The position numbers and the translations under genes are program-made. From positions 153,331 through 217,330 of the forward strand of contig JAJNNX010000072.1 in NCBI GenBank assembly GCA_023159155.1: a stretch of DNA of 64,000 nt. Reading direction: 5' to 3'. The stretch is from Ustulina deusta (taxonomy: Eukaryota; Ascomycota; Sordariomycetes; Xylariales; Xylariaceae). Below are positions 12,557 to 25,282 of the stretch, one piece after another. Within the stretch, counting starts at the first letter, position 1. Each line of letters begins with the position of its first letter. The notes under the pieces are model-generated. The model was not told the DNA's origin. It saw only the letters and a list, made by a program, of their open reading frames with translations, and did no database searches.

Positions 12557-15500
12557 ATCTAAGTATTATTTTTATAAAGTATATTAGGACTATTTTTAAA
12601 TATTTTTCCAAACAATTAAACAACTTATATATAGTATGTATTATAACTACTTAATATAACCCTAAACTATTTGCTAGAACCTAGCTTCTGTTTTAGCAAT
12701 ATAGCACAAACTTTAAAAAAATATATTTACGTAAAAAGCACAGCTTGCAAAAAAATATGTTTTTTATTAAATAATTTTAAAAAAAGCATATTTTAACCTA
12801 ATAAAAAACTTTGCTTTAATATATAATAATAATTATTAAATATATTATTTATATAAAAAATTTTGTTTAATTAATTTATTATAGCTAGATATAACAATAA
12901 TAAAAATAAATAACTTATTATTATTTAAGTAAATAATAAATTTAAATAAGTTATTACTAACTTTGTTTTTACTAATTACTAATATTATTACAAACAAAAA
13001 AAATTTAATAAAAAAGCTATAAATTTAATTAATTAGTATATAATAATATACATTAAAAGAAATAATTTTGCTTTTTTTTTTTGCGTAATTATTTTAAAAA
13101 TAAAATAAATAATTTTTATGTTTAAAAAACTTATAAACCGGACTGCTTTTAATACTATTCTAGATTATTTAAAAGCTTTATAGCAAAAGTTTAAACTATA
13201 AAATATTATAATAATTATTAATATTTAGTATGTTTTAGATTTATATAAATTATTATAAAAAATTAAAAATAATATAATAGGTTTTTTTAAGTAAAGCAAA
13301 TATTTTACTAACTTAAGTTCTAATAAAAATATTAGTTAAAAGATTTTAATTAAAATTTTTTAAATATAACTTGCTAAATTTAAGTTTAGTAACTCTAGCT
13401 TTTTAACTTATTATATAAATATTTTTTAATAAATAGACTAGTAGTAAATTATTAATTAATTTTTAAACAAACTTAAAATAATAACTACTTAATATAATAG
13501 TTTATAAAATTAAATAATAAAAATAAATTAATACGTAATAGATTTGATTGCTTAATACTAGTTAACTTTATATTTAAAATAAACTAAAAAAAAGTTCTAT
13601 AAAACTGCTTAAGTATATATAACTATTTTTTATAATAATATAACAAAAAATAAAGTTAAGTTTAAAATATAGTATAAAAGTATAAAAAATTGCTTTTTTA
13701 TTAATAAAAATTAGTTTATTAATAATACTACAAAAATAATAAATATTAAGTTCTATTTTAAAAAAAAAGCTATAAAAAACTTATAGCTCTATTTTAAAAA
13801 TATTTATTTAAATTAGATTAAAACTTTTATAATATTATTAATTTATTTTTAAAATAGTTATTATAATATTAATAAAACTGTTAAGTTTAAAAAAAAATAA
13901 AAAAAGTTATTTTTTGAAAATAAATTTTTAGATAAGTTTTTTAAGTTTAAAAACAATTTTGTTTAGCTTACTAGTAAAATATATTTTAATAAAAAAAATA
14001 AAATAAAAAACTTAAAAATTAACTTTTAATTTGTTTTTATAATAAAACTATATTTAAATATTTTAAAAATAGTATTACTTTTAATATTTATATAAAATAT
14101 ATTACTTAAATTGCTTATTAGTTAAATATTAACAATTAAAAAAAAATATAACTTATAAAGCCAAAAAGTAAATTTTTGCTATAGCTAAAAACAATATAAA
14201 AAATAATAATAATATTAACTAAAAATGTAGAGCAGGTACAAAAAGTAATATAGTACTTATAGTCCAAAGCTTTAAAATTAGTAACAATAAAATAAAAAAG
14301 CTAATTTTTTTAAAAAAATGCTTTAATTATAAATAATAAAAATATATATTAAAAAATTGTTTAATAAAAGCTAGTATAATAGCTAACTATAAAGCTTAAA
14401 TAAATATTATACTTATAAAATATAATAAACTAAATATGTTTGCTTTAAAAAATAGTTCTAATAAAAACTACGCTAAGCTATTAAAAAAATAATCTTACAT
14501 AAAATAAATTTTTATTTAAGGAGTATATTTTTAAATTATAAAAAAAGAATATAATAAATAAGTTTTTTAAAAAAAAGCCTTTTTTATATATTTGTATTAT
14601 AAGCAATAATAAACTATTTTTAATAATTTATAATTTTTTTAAAAATATAGCAGCTAGACTATATATATTTATAAATATTTGCGTTATTAAAAAAGTTCTA
14701 TAATAACTATAACTTATTATAATAGAAATATTATTATATTTTATAATAAGATATAATAGCAAAAATTAGCAATTAATTAAGCAAGTATTATTAATTAATT
14801 TAAAGATTTAAAGCTATACTTTTTAATAAATTTTAATATTTATATTAAATATATAATATAATGTTATTTTTAGCAAGCTATAGTTCTAAACCTATAATAT
14901 CCTGCCAGACTATTAATAAAACAGACTAGTATTCCTGCCGGACTTACTAGCTAAACTTAATTATAAATATAACCTAATAATAAATAACGCTAAAAAATAA
15001 TTATTATACTTTTTTTTTTAAATAGACGCGCAATATAAAGATATAAAGTTAGAAAAGGATATAAAATACTAAAAAAAACAATAGTAGGCCGCAAACTAGT
15101 ATAACTAGGTATATAATATTATATAATAATTTTATATTAATATTCTAAAAAAAAATAACCTAACTGTAAAAAATATTACTAAAATAGAAAAAAACTTATA
15201 TAATACTTTTTTTTTTTTACCTAAGCCTATTTATAAAAAAAAAAAAAAAGCAAAAAAAAAAATAGAAAAAGCAAAAATCCAAAAAATACAAATCTTCTTA
15301 TTAATAATCTAATATTACTAATATATATTAGCTAAAACGCAATAGTATTAGTTAGTATAAATATTAATTATAATATATTATAGTAAGCGCTATAATATTT
15401 AAAAAAATAGTTTAAAAAAATAATTTTTATAAAAGTATATAAATTATTAATATTTACTAAATGGATAAAGTAATTAAAAAATATAAGTTTAAAAAAGAAC

Positions 15501-15785
15501 TATTTCTTGAAAAAAAAAAATAAAAAAAATAAAAAAAAAGCCTTAGAACTTATACCCCTAAAATACTATAACTTTTTTTATATTTTTAGCAAAATAAATT
15601 CTAATACCTTATTGCCTTACCGCCCGTAAATAGACCATAAAATAAAATTTATAAATATAAAATCTCTAAAAAACTTAAGTTATAGCTTTTTATATAAAAT
15701 ATTATTAAACAAATTAGAAACTATAAAAAAATATCTTATTAATAATTTATACAAAAGATTTATTAAGCTAAGCAATACTTTATTT

Positions 15786-16900
15786 GTGTTTTTTATTTTA
15801 TTTATAAAAAAACCCTATAGTAGACTCCGCTTTTGTATAAATTATTGCAAATTAAATAAAATTACTAAAAAAAATAGGTATTTTTTACTATTAATTAAAA
15901 AAACTTTATTATATATTTCTAAAACTAAAACTTTTATTAAAATTAATATAAAGCAAACTTTTTATTATATATAAATATACTTAGAATAAAAAAACTTTAT
16001 AACGTTTTATATTTATTATAGCGCATACTATTACTGTGTTTTTTTATTTAGTTTTATTAATAGTTTTTTTACGTTTTAAAAATATATTAATAATACTTTG
16101 TTTAATTATTTAAATAATTTTTATAACGCTTATATAAATAATATTTTTATTTATTTTAATAATTTAAAAAAATACTAAATATATATAAAAAAAGTCCTTA
16201 CTTAACTGTGATCCGTTAGCTTATAAGCAGACCTTAAAAAATTAAAAATTTATATAACTAAAACTAAATTTTTTAGGTATATTATTAGTACTAAAAATAT
16301 ATAGGTCAACTTAGCTAAAATTATTATAATATATAACTAAAAAGCACTTATAACTATAAAAAAAGTTTAATTTTTTCTAGGTTTTTATAACTTTTATTAA
16401 AAATTTATAAAAGATTATAATAGAATAGTAGTTTTTTTTTATTATTTAATAAAAAAAAAAGTATTATTTAAATAAACCAAATAATATAAAAAAGCTTTTT
16501 AAAAGCTAAAAAAAGTCCTTATATTAATTTTTATTTTTAAGCATTTTAATTATAAGCTGCTTACTAAAATAAAAACAAACGTTTTTAATAGCGTAGCAAT
16601 AAAAGCTATATTTTAATTATATAGCAATAAATAATATTTTATTGCATTTTATTCTAAAACTATATATAATACTAAATTAAACTATAGTATTTATAATAAA
16701 AAAATATTAGTAGTAGCTTTAGCACTTAAGAAATAGTAAACTAAACTAATTAGTAACTATAACTGTTTTTTAGTCCTTACGGACTATAAAGTATTAAAAT
16801 ATTTTAATAAAAAATAATATTTTAATTTAAAATAAGCTAGATAAGCATTTTTATTTTTTAAATATAACTTTTTAATTATTTATTAATTTAAAAAAAAATA
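15786..16900 (+). pseudogene. Gypsy2 pol remnant (reverse transcriptase and RNase H)
   Basis: The frame from 15786 reads LFIKKPYSRLRFCINYCKL, then NKITKKNRYFLLLI, then IKINIKQTFYYI. This matches the N-terminal part of Ty3/Gypsy reverse transcriptase ([20 protein letters not shown]...). At about 16.6-16.9 kb a damaged frame reads HFYSKTIYN-like and TDYKVLKYFNKK segments typical of Gypsy RNase H. Stops and D-to-N changes interrupt it, so it is dead. The coordinates bracket the recognisable parts only; integrase must follow, but I did not resolve it. Confidence 0.75.
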
Positions 16901-18879
16901 TAATAGCAAATATAATATTTTATAAACAAAAAGATCTATAAACATAAATTTAAAAAAATATATATATAAATATATAACTTTGTTTAGATTTATATATAAT
17001 ATTTTCTTATTTTAAAAAAATAATATTATAACATTATCTAAAATATAACTTTATATTAACTTAGAATAACTAAAAAGCGCTTAATTAATAAACTATATTT
17101 TATATAAAAATAGAATAAACCTTAATATAAAAATTTACTAATAAAAAGCTAGAACAAACATAAAAAATAACCTATAGATTATTAAAAAAAGACTTATAAT
17201 TTTTAAAAATAAACTAGTTGTTTTAGATGTTTTATATTTATATATATAACTAATTAGAAAAATATATAATAGTATATTAATTATATATTTTAAAAAAATA
17301 AAATAAAACAACTAGTTATTTAATAATATTAGTAGCTAAAAATAATAAAAGATTATAATATATATATAACTAATTACTTAAAATACTATTTAACTAAAGT
17401 ACTAAAAAATAAAACTTTTAATAAATTATATTTATTTTTAATATTTAATAAAATATAAAAACATTTAGTAATAGATTTTAAACAAATACCTAAGGATTAA
17501 TATAGTTATAATAATATATTAGTAATAGTTAACTAGTTAAGCAAGCAAGCATAAATAATCCTTTATATAATATAAGCTATGTTTAAAAATATAGCTTATA
17601 TATATTATAAGGGCCCTTTTAGAATATTTAAAATATTTATAATAATTATTTTAAACAAAAAACTATAGTTTATATCTATATTTATAAACAAACTATATAA
17701 ATTAATAGGTATAACTTATATTTTAGCTTTAGCAGGATACTATAAGATAGTAGAACAGGTAGAGATTATAAACAAATATTTTAACCAAAAGTTAAAACTT
17801 TATATAAGCTATTACTAGAATAATTAATTTAAAAGAATATTTATTATAAATTATATATAAATAGCTTTACTATATAAGTTTATAGGTTTAGCGCCCTATA
17901 AAGTAAAAATAGGATTTTTAATATTATTCTATTTTAATTAAAAAAACAAAATAGCCAAAAAAGAAATGAACAAATTATTAGTACAAAAAAAAGCTCTAAA
18001 AAAGTATATATAAAAAAGGGCTAAAAAAATAGTCTAGTTTATTAATATAGCCAAGTTATATTTGCAAAATACATAAGATTACATAATATAACAAACTAAT
18101 AAAAGTTGCAAAAATCCCAACTTTAATATAGAAAATTATATATTTATACTAAAAAAATAATAAAGCTAAAAAATAAACCGCCCGTTTAATAAGCTTAACT
18201 ATTTAATAATATAATAAACGTTTAAAATTTTAGTATACGTTAGCAATACTTTTATACTTAAAGTACTTTTTTTCTAGCAAGCTATAAACAAATATTACGC
18301 TAATAAATTATAAAAATACTTTAATAACTTATTACTAAAACAAAAAGCAAAAAACCTAAAAAGCAAAATAATTAAGCTAAAAAGCAAAAAAAAATTTATA
18401 ATAAAAAAAATAAAAACTTTAAAAATATACTATAAAAAACTATAATATTAAATCAATTAGAAAAGCTAGAATATTAACAATAAATAATATTTAATAAAAA
18501 ACTTTAAAAATAATATAAAAGCGCTAAAAAAGTTTTATAATAAAAACCCCAAATTAGCAAAGCTACTAATAAAATTAAAAAAATAGCTAAAAGCCGCAAA
18601 AAATAACAAATTTAACAAAGAACACTTTAATAACAATAAAGCTATACTAAAAAATATAAAAAAGTTTTAATAAAAAAATATATAAAATAACCCTATACTT
18701 AAGTTATAATATAATAAAATCTTTTAATATTATATATAAAAAAACCTGTTTAATAATATAATAAAATAAAAGCCCGGATTAAAATTAATAAGTAAATACT
18801 TAAAACTATTCTTTTTTTAACTAGAAAGCACTTGTTTGAATATATATAAACGTATTTTTTTTCTTTTTATAAAAAAGGT

Positions 18880-19150
18880 AGTTATAGTATAGTAGCTAGT
18901 AGCCGGTAGTATAGCTACAACTTATAAGCTATACAAACTACAATTTTTAATTCCTAAATTATATAACTTATACCTAGCCAGTACCTAGCAATTACCTAAC
19001 AGCTACCTATACTTTCTACTAATCTACCTATAAAAAACCTACAACGCACCCTTATAAAATTAGCCTTTTTTTTTTTTTATATTTAGATTTTAATACAAAG
19101 TTCGCTTTCGGAATAAAGCCTTGCTTTCTATAATTGCTTAACGCGTAATA
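18880..19150 (+). repeat. 3' LTR of Gypsy2 (271 bp)
   Basis: It aligns along its whole length with 12288-12556. It keeps more C than the 5' copy (for example AGTTCGCTTTCGG and ACGCGTAATA) and is followed directly by the TTTAT target duplication. Confidence 0.85.
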
Positions 19151-20117
19151 TTTATTACTTTTAGATCTAAAAAATAATAAAATTAATTAATTAAGAATGA
19201 AACTAATAATTTTATTTTTATATTAATAAATATTAAAACAATTAAAACATTTATTTTTTTGTTTTAAATTTTATATATAATTTTTTATAATATTTATTAA
19301 TTAATATATTACTACTAAAAATATCAATAAAAATTAAAATATAAAATTTTTTAATAATAAATATTAATAAAACTATTATAAATTTTAATACTAAATAATA
19401 AACGTTTGAACTAGTTTGCTAAACTTAAAATGTTTAAAAAATAATATATAATATAATAACTTTTGCGTAAAAATAATATAAACTATAAACTAACAAAAAA
19501 AAACGCTTAATAAATTTTAAAATAAAATAAAAGAATTTTTAAAAAAAAAAAAGTTTTATAATATAAGTATTAACTACTAGATTAGATTTCTAATTAGTTA
19601 AATCTTTTAAAATTTTAAAAAAACAAAAATTTAGCTATATTTTTGATTTGTTTAACTTTTATAAAATAAAAAACTTATTTTATATTAACTAATTATAAAA
19701 AACAAACAATAATTTTTTATTTTAATAAATTTAATTATTACTTTTAATTAAAAATATTAATAATAAAACAAAATTTAAAATTAAATAAATTAAACAATTA
19801 AAAATATGTAAAAAAAGCAAAAAGTTATAATATTAAATCGTTTAAAAAAGCTATAATTTTAATAATATTTAGTATATAGTTTAAAATTTTAAAAACACGC
19901 TAATTAAACTTAACTAATTTTATAAAACTTATAAAAAAAACCCCGGACTTTTTATAAAATTACAAAAATAAATATATATAGCAATAATTAACAAGTTTAT
20001 AAATAATTATAAAAACAATAATAAAGCAATATAATATAAAAAAATTATATAAACCTAATATTATTAATAACTTTAAATTAAAACTATATTTAAACTTTTA
20101 GTTTTAAAAAAAAAAAA

Positions 20118-20361
20118 TATAATAATTAGTATAGTTTATATAGTTTTAGCAAAACTTGCAAAAACTTTAGACCTACATAGCAATAAAATAAAAAATCTAT
20201 ATATAAACTAACCTAACTCTACAGCTACATACATAAAATCTATATCTACCTACTCTATAAACTCTAACTTCTTTTTTTTCTTTTTTTTTTTTTTAGCTTA
20301 GAGTCTTTGTCCATAGTATTAATAAACTAGCTATAGAAGCTTTACTTAACTAATCGTAACA
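20118..20361 (+). repeat. 3' LTR of E2 (244 bp)
   Basis: It is preceded by the same A-rich tract (polypurine-like, ending GTTTTAAAAAAAA) that precedes the 2372 LTR, and ends AATCGTAACA. It is one of the less mutated LTR copies (AGAGTCTTTGTCCATAG is kept). Confidence 0.85.
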
Positions 20362-21370
20362 AATATTAGAGCTTTATTTTAAAAAAATAAAAAACTATAA
20401 TAATAAAAAATATTTAAAACATTAATACTACTTATAAACTTTTATTATTATTTTTAACTATAATAAAATTACTAATAAATTTTAATAAACTTTTATTAGA
20501 CCTAAAAACGCTAAGCTTTAAAATAAAAAACTTTTTAAAACAATTTTAAATATAACTAGAACTAACTTTTATTTTAAAGTATTTAGAACTAAAATAAAAA
20601 CATAAAATAATTCTATACGTATACTTTTAACTTATTTTTTTTATAACAAACAAAACAAAGTAAACTAAACGAACTATATGCTAAATGTTTAAACTAAAAA
20701 CTTTTTTAGTTATTTTGCTAGATTTATTAATATAAATAAATACTACTTTAAAATTAAAATATTTAGTATTCTAAATAAACCTATAATAAAAAACTAATAA
20801 AAAACTAAAAAATAATATATTTTTATAATTACTATTATTAAAGCAAAAGAATTAAAAAAAAAATATATTCTAATATAGGACTGCAATCTAGTAAAAGTTA
20901 TAAAATCTAATTGCTAAAATAAAATATTTTTTAAAAAATAACGTACTTTTATTAAATATTTTAAAAAAAAAAAAACATAAAAAAAGTATATATTTAGTAT
21001 AATATAGATATAAGTTAAAACAGCAAAAAAAATTGCCTATTAAACTTTCTACTAAAAGTATTAAAATAAATAAAGCTAAAAGATCTACTCTATTAAAAAA
21101 TTAAAAATATATGCTTCCAAAATTGCGTACAATTTTAGGCATAATAAAAAACAGTTAAAAAAACAAGTTAATAATAACCTTATATAGATATGTATAGTTC
21201 GAGTGGGAGTATAGAAATTAAGAAGCAAATAAAGAAAATAGCTAGGTACTATGCCCTATACATATCTACTATATATTATAAAAGTACTACTTTATTTAAC
21301 TATATCTAGACTTGTTTTTTAATATATAATATAATACTGTATACCTACTGTATATACTCATTTTTAACTA
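20362..21370. other. AT-rich degenerate DNA, unclassified
   Basis: This RIP-like sequence follows E2. It starts AATATTAGAGC, which resembles a mutated Copia primer-binding region (TATCAGAGC), so it may be the 5' start of another Copia copy, but I could not confirm any domain. Composition becomes less extreme after about 21.18 kb, leading into the island. No gene is seen. Confidence 0.4.
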
Positions 21371-21923
21371 TTTCTATATGGCACTCAATTCGACTGCATG
21401 GTGTTGTATTGACGCAGGCTGACCTTGGCTTTCATACCGCCAGGTTTCAAACATGATCGATGCCTCCAGTGAAGGAGCCGGTCATCCTTCGGTCACCGTG
21501 TGCCATTGAACAAGAGCCAATCGCACGCCGTGCTCTCACTGCCGATAATGCAGGTTTGGACAGATGCAATGCAGCAAAATCCTTCGATGTCAGTCCAGGC
21601 AGGCTTCCTCATGCATTTTGGGCTGATCCCGGCGACATCATTGTTATTGGTCGAGCACCCGCATTATGGGATCTTCTGGGATTGCGTGAGACTTGTGTAA
21701 CATTTTAATCTCAGTCGCGGCACCCCTGCTTGTTATCCTATTGGCCACTGATATCAATAAAGAAAGCAAGTCATCAGATCAGTCGCTCTACAAGTATATT
21801 CCTACTGTATTAACCGACTTAAAATGTGCCTTATGCGGCGCTAGGTCGGACAATATCACCGAGGAGGATGACATAGGTAGCAGGTGTTTAGTTGAGCTAT
21901 GTGATGTATATACTGTTTTTGGG
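21371..21923 (+). pseudogene. Unrecognised coding-like fragment, probably broken
   Basis: This is a 550-bp scrap of normal composition cut on the right by the inverted repeat of a DNA transposon. Three overlapping plus-strand frames are open. One (to 21700) ends in a hydrophobic stretch, AGFLMHFGLIPATSLLLVE. A second (21693-21938) continues SVAAPLLVILLATDINKES and could be the next part of the same membrane protein after a frameshift, since only about 20 bp separates them, too short for an intron. The third frame (21460-21708) is not hydrophobic. I recognise no family. The last codons of the second frame lie inside the transposon end, so the original 3' end is lost or displaced. Confidence 0.35.
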
Positions 21924-21973
21924 TACCGCATTCCTTGATTAGAACTTGACCGGCGCTAATAGCTTGGTATGCA
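21924..21973 (+). repeat. Left terminal inverted repeat
   Basis: This 50-bp segment is repeated inverted at 25283-25332, with only three differences. It keeps normal GC (TTGACCGGCGCTAATAGC) while the interior is almost pure A/T. Confidence 0.85.
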
Positions 21974-23089
21974 ATGATCTTTTTTGTTAGACTATAATTA
22001 GAAAGTATTTACTTAAGCAAATATTATATAAATATGCTTGTTCTTAATAGAATATTTGTATAGTGCCAACTTTTGTTAGTTAAACAGGTTTGCGGCTAGA
22101 ATATATAGCTAAATTATATATTTTATAGTTAAAATATATAAAATAGCTAAATTTTTTAATTTTAGTTAAATTATATAAATCTAGCTAAATTATATAAATT
22201 TATAATAATATTAGTAATATAACTAATTAATATAACTTATTAACCTAGCTAAAATAGCTTTAATATTATTACTTATATTTAAATTATATAGTTAAATAAT
22301 AAAAAATATTATAAAAGCTAAATATAGCTTTTTAAAACTTATTAAATAGGTTTATAAATATTATTTAAAACAAAAAAAAATAAAAATATTATTATTTATT
22401 AAAAATTATTAAATTTTACTTAATTTAAATATTAATAGTAAATATATATTAATAAATAAAAGCTAAATTTTTATCAGCATTTTATTTATTATTAAAAAAA
22501 GCTTTTATAAATTTTTTTTTTAAAAAGCTACTATATATTTTAAAATATTTAATAAATAATATATTTTTAATTAATAAACATAATAAAAAATAATCTTTAA
22601 TAGTTATATTTTTTAGTTTAGTTTTTGCTAATTAGAATTAAAAACAATATTATAAAAAGAATTTTATTAAATAAAGCAAAATTAAAAGTTAATAATAGCT
22701 ATTTAATTTAAATAAAAAATAATAGTTATTTTTAATATTTTTTATTTTAATTGTAATAATATATTTATATTTTTAAATAAATAGTTTAAAAAATTCTTAT
22801 AATATTATTAGATTAGCTATTACTAAGTTATATATATATTTATAAAAATATTTAAAAAAATAATTAGTTATATTAATATATTTTTATAATTTATTAAAAA
22901 AAACTTATAATATAATTAGTTTTAGCTTAATATTATATTAATAAGCAATTTTACTAAAAGTATTAGTTTTAGTAAGTTTTTTTATTATTTAATTATTAAT
23001 ATAAATAAAACTTTAATATTTTTTAAATTTTTAATAAATTATATATATAATTTTATAAATATTAAATTAGTTAAAAAAAATAAATAAAA

Positions 23090-23720
23090 AAAACGCTAAA
23101 TAATACTAGTTTTAGTAATAATTACTAATAAGTTATATATTAAAAAATTAAAACTTTTAATTATTTTTTATAGCAAAAGTAATATTTTTACTAAAAAAAA
23201 ACCGCTATATTATAAATATATTAATATAAAGTTTAATACTATTATATATAATAATAAAAAACTATTTAAAAAATAAATTAGACCAAATTTAATTGTTTAT
23301 ATTAAAAAAAATAATTATTTATTAGTAATAAATATAATTAATTTTTATAAAACCCTATAGGTTAAAAAAGCACTAAAAAATATAAATATTTTAATAGTAA
23401 TAATTCTGCCTAGTTTTATAGCTTATTTTTAACTGCTAGATATAAGATTTAATAAAGTTTTTAAAATTTAGCTATATAAAAAATTAAATTTTTACTTAAA
23501 ACAACTAAATAAAATAAAAAAATTGCTTAATAAATAATTAATTAATATAAAATATATAATAATAACTTATATTATTAGTAATATATAAAAAAAAACTTTT
23601 ATAGCAAAAAATTAAGTTTTAGTTATAAAATTGTTTAAAAAAACTAATATTTTTATTTATTTAAATAGTTATAATAACTATTTTATTAGTATTAAAGGCA
23701 TTAATTTATTATAATTATAG
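23090..23720 (+). pseudogene. DDE transposase remnant
   Basis: Ignoring stops, the plus-strand frame reads, in order, NKLYIKKLKLLIIFYSKS, KKPLYYKYINIKFN, VYIKKNNYLLVINIINFYK, LPSFIAYFQLLDIRFNKVFK, IITYIISNI and FISIKGINLL. This resembles the C-terminal half of fungal DDE (pogo-like, DDE_1) transposases. There, 'VIDxxSxH' supplies a catalytic Asp, here decayed to Asn, and the pattern 'PSGxTGYLQPLD...NKxFK' follows. Multiple stops make it non-functional. It belongs to the transposon bounded by the 50-bp inverted repeats. Confidence 0.6.
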
Positions 23721-24683
23721 TTAGATAATTAATATTGCTAGCTAAATAAACATATAAACTTTAAAATTATAAAAATTATTACTGCTTTAAAAAATAGCAA
23801 TAAGTTTTTTATAATAATAAAAATTCTTAGAATATTTTAAAATATTTATAAATGTTTTTAAAATAAAATATTAAAAAAAATATATAAGTAATATAAATTA
23901 TATATAAATAGTTTAAAAATAAAAATAATTAATCGGCTAAAAAATATTAATACTATATAAATTACTAGTAATAATTATTAGTTTTACGCTAGTATATCTT
24001 TAAATTTAAATACTAATTATTTATTATTTTTAATATAAAGTATAGCTATACTAACTATAATAAATATAAGCTAGGTTATATAAAAAAATAGTATATAAAT
24101 ATTTTAATATAATCTAAATAGTTGTAATATATTATAATACTAAAATATATTACTAAATATTTTTAAATTTAAAAATAATTTTATTACTTAGCTAGAAATA
24201 GACTAAATTATTATTATATATATGCTTTATTATTTATTTTAAACACTAACCTAGTTTTATTACTAAAAATATATTACTCAAATATTTATAAAATATTAAT
24301 ATATATATATATATATATATTTATAAACTTTATAATTAATAAAATCAAATATTATATTATTAATATATATAGGTATTTTTTAAATATACTAGTAGTAATA
24401 TAGCTTTTTTTAGTATACGCAACTTTATAGCTTATATGTTTTAGTTTTATTAATTTAATATATATACTAAATAATAAACTTAGGTAGCATAATAATAATA
24501 AATATTACTATAACTAAAAAAATATATAAATTATAGCAATGTTTTAATATTAATAATATTTATTTATTAATATATATTAAAGCAAGATAAATATGCTAAA
24601 ATAATAGTTAGCAATAGTTTAAAAAATATATATAAATATAAGAGTATAGGTCTAGCTAGCCTAAAATAGAAAGTTAAAATAGG

Positions 24684-24953
24684 AGTTACGGTATAGTGGC
24701 TGGTGGCCGGCAGCGTAGCTGCAACCCATAAGCCACACAAACCGCAATCTTTAATTCCTAAGTTATATAACTTATACTTAGCCAGCACCTAGCAATTACT
24801 TAACAGCTGCTTATACTTTTTACTAATCTATTTATAAAAAACCTATAACGTACCTTTGTAAAATTAGTTTTTTTTTTTTTTTTTTTTAGATTCTAATATA
24901 AAGTTCGCTTTTAGAATAAAGCTTTGCTTTTTATAATTGCTTAACGTATAATA
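24684..24953 (+). repeat. Solo LTR of Gypsy2 family (270 bp)
   Basis: It is bounded by a perfect 5-bp duplication ATAGG (24679-24683 and 24954-24958). The sequence is less RIP-damaged than the two LTRs at 12288 and 18880 (GTAGCTGCAACCCATAAGCC is kept), so it may be younger or have escaped. It is a product of LTR-LTR recombination. Confidence 0.88.
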
Positions 24954-25282
24954 ATAGGTTTAGTTTTCTAAATTTATAAATATCTTATTAGTTATATAAA
25001 TTAAGTATAATATAAAATATTTATAAATAAAGTTAATTAATAGATTTTATATAATTAGAATGCTAAACTAATAAAATTAGTAGATTAAAAAACTAAGCTA
25101 AGTAATAAAGTTAATAAAATAAAGTTTTAATATTATATTTAGTTAGTATTAAAACAAAAAAAATAAGTAAAAAATCAGAGTTTTATAAAAAAATAATAAT
25201 ATACCCATACAAAATAGGTAGCTAGCTAATATATTGCTAGTTAGATTAAGGTTAAATTAATATGGTCTGTGCTATATATTAA

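Larger units (their letters stand above)
12288..19150 (+). mobile_element. Gypsy2: Ty3/Gypsy retrotransposon nested in E2
   Basis: This element of about 6.9 kb has LTRs 12288-12556 and 18880-19150 and a TTTAT target duplication (12283-12287 and 19151-19155), confirmed against the empty site in E1 near 1395. Its pol is on the plus strand (see the 15786 entry). The element is RIP-damaged throughout. A solo LTR of the same family lies at 24684-24953. Confidence 0.88.
7542..20361 (+). mobile_element. E2: Gypsy LTR retrotransposon with nested insertions
   Basis: This is a full-length E element: 5' LTR 7542-7783, internal region 7784-20117 and 3' LTR 20118-20361. It is interrupted at 11635-11808 by a small insertion and at 12288-19150 by another Gypsy element. 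Removing both leaves about 5.8 kb, close to E3. The RT/RNase H junction is repeated from about 10811. The whole unit is RIP-damaged with no long reading frame. Its 5-bp flanks (ATTAT and AATAT) do not match exactly, so a target duplication is not proven. Confidence 0.8.

Noticed and set aside
24567..24788. Minus-strand open frame of 73 aa
   Set aside because: It spans the solo LTR of Gypsy2 and AT-rich flank; coding is an accident of the LTR sequence.
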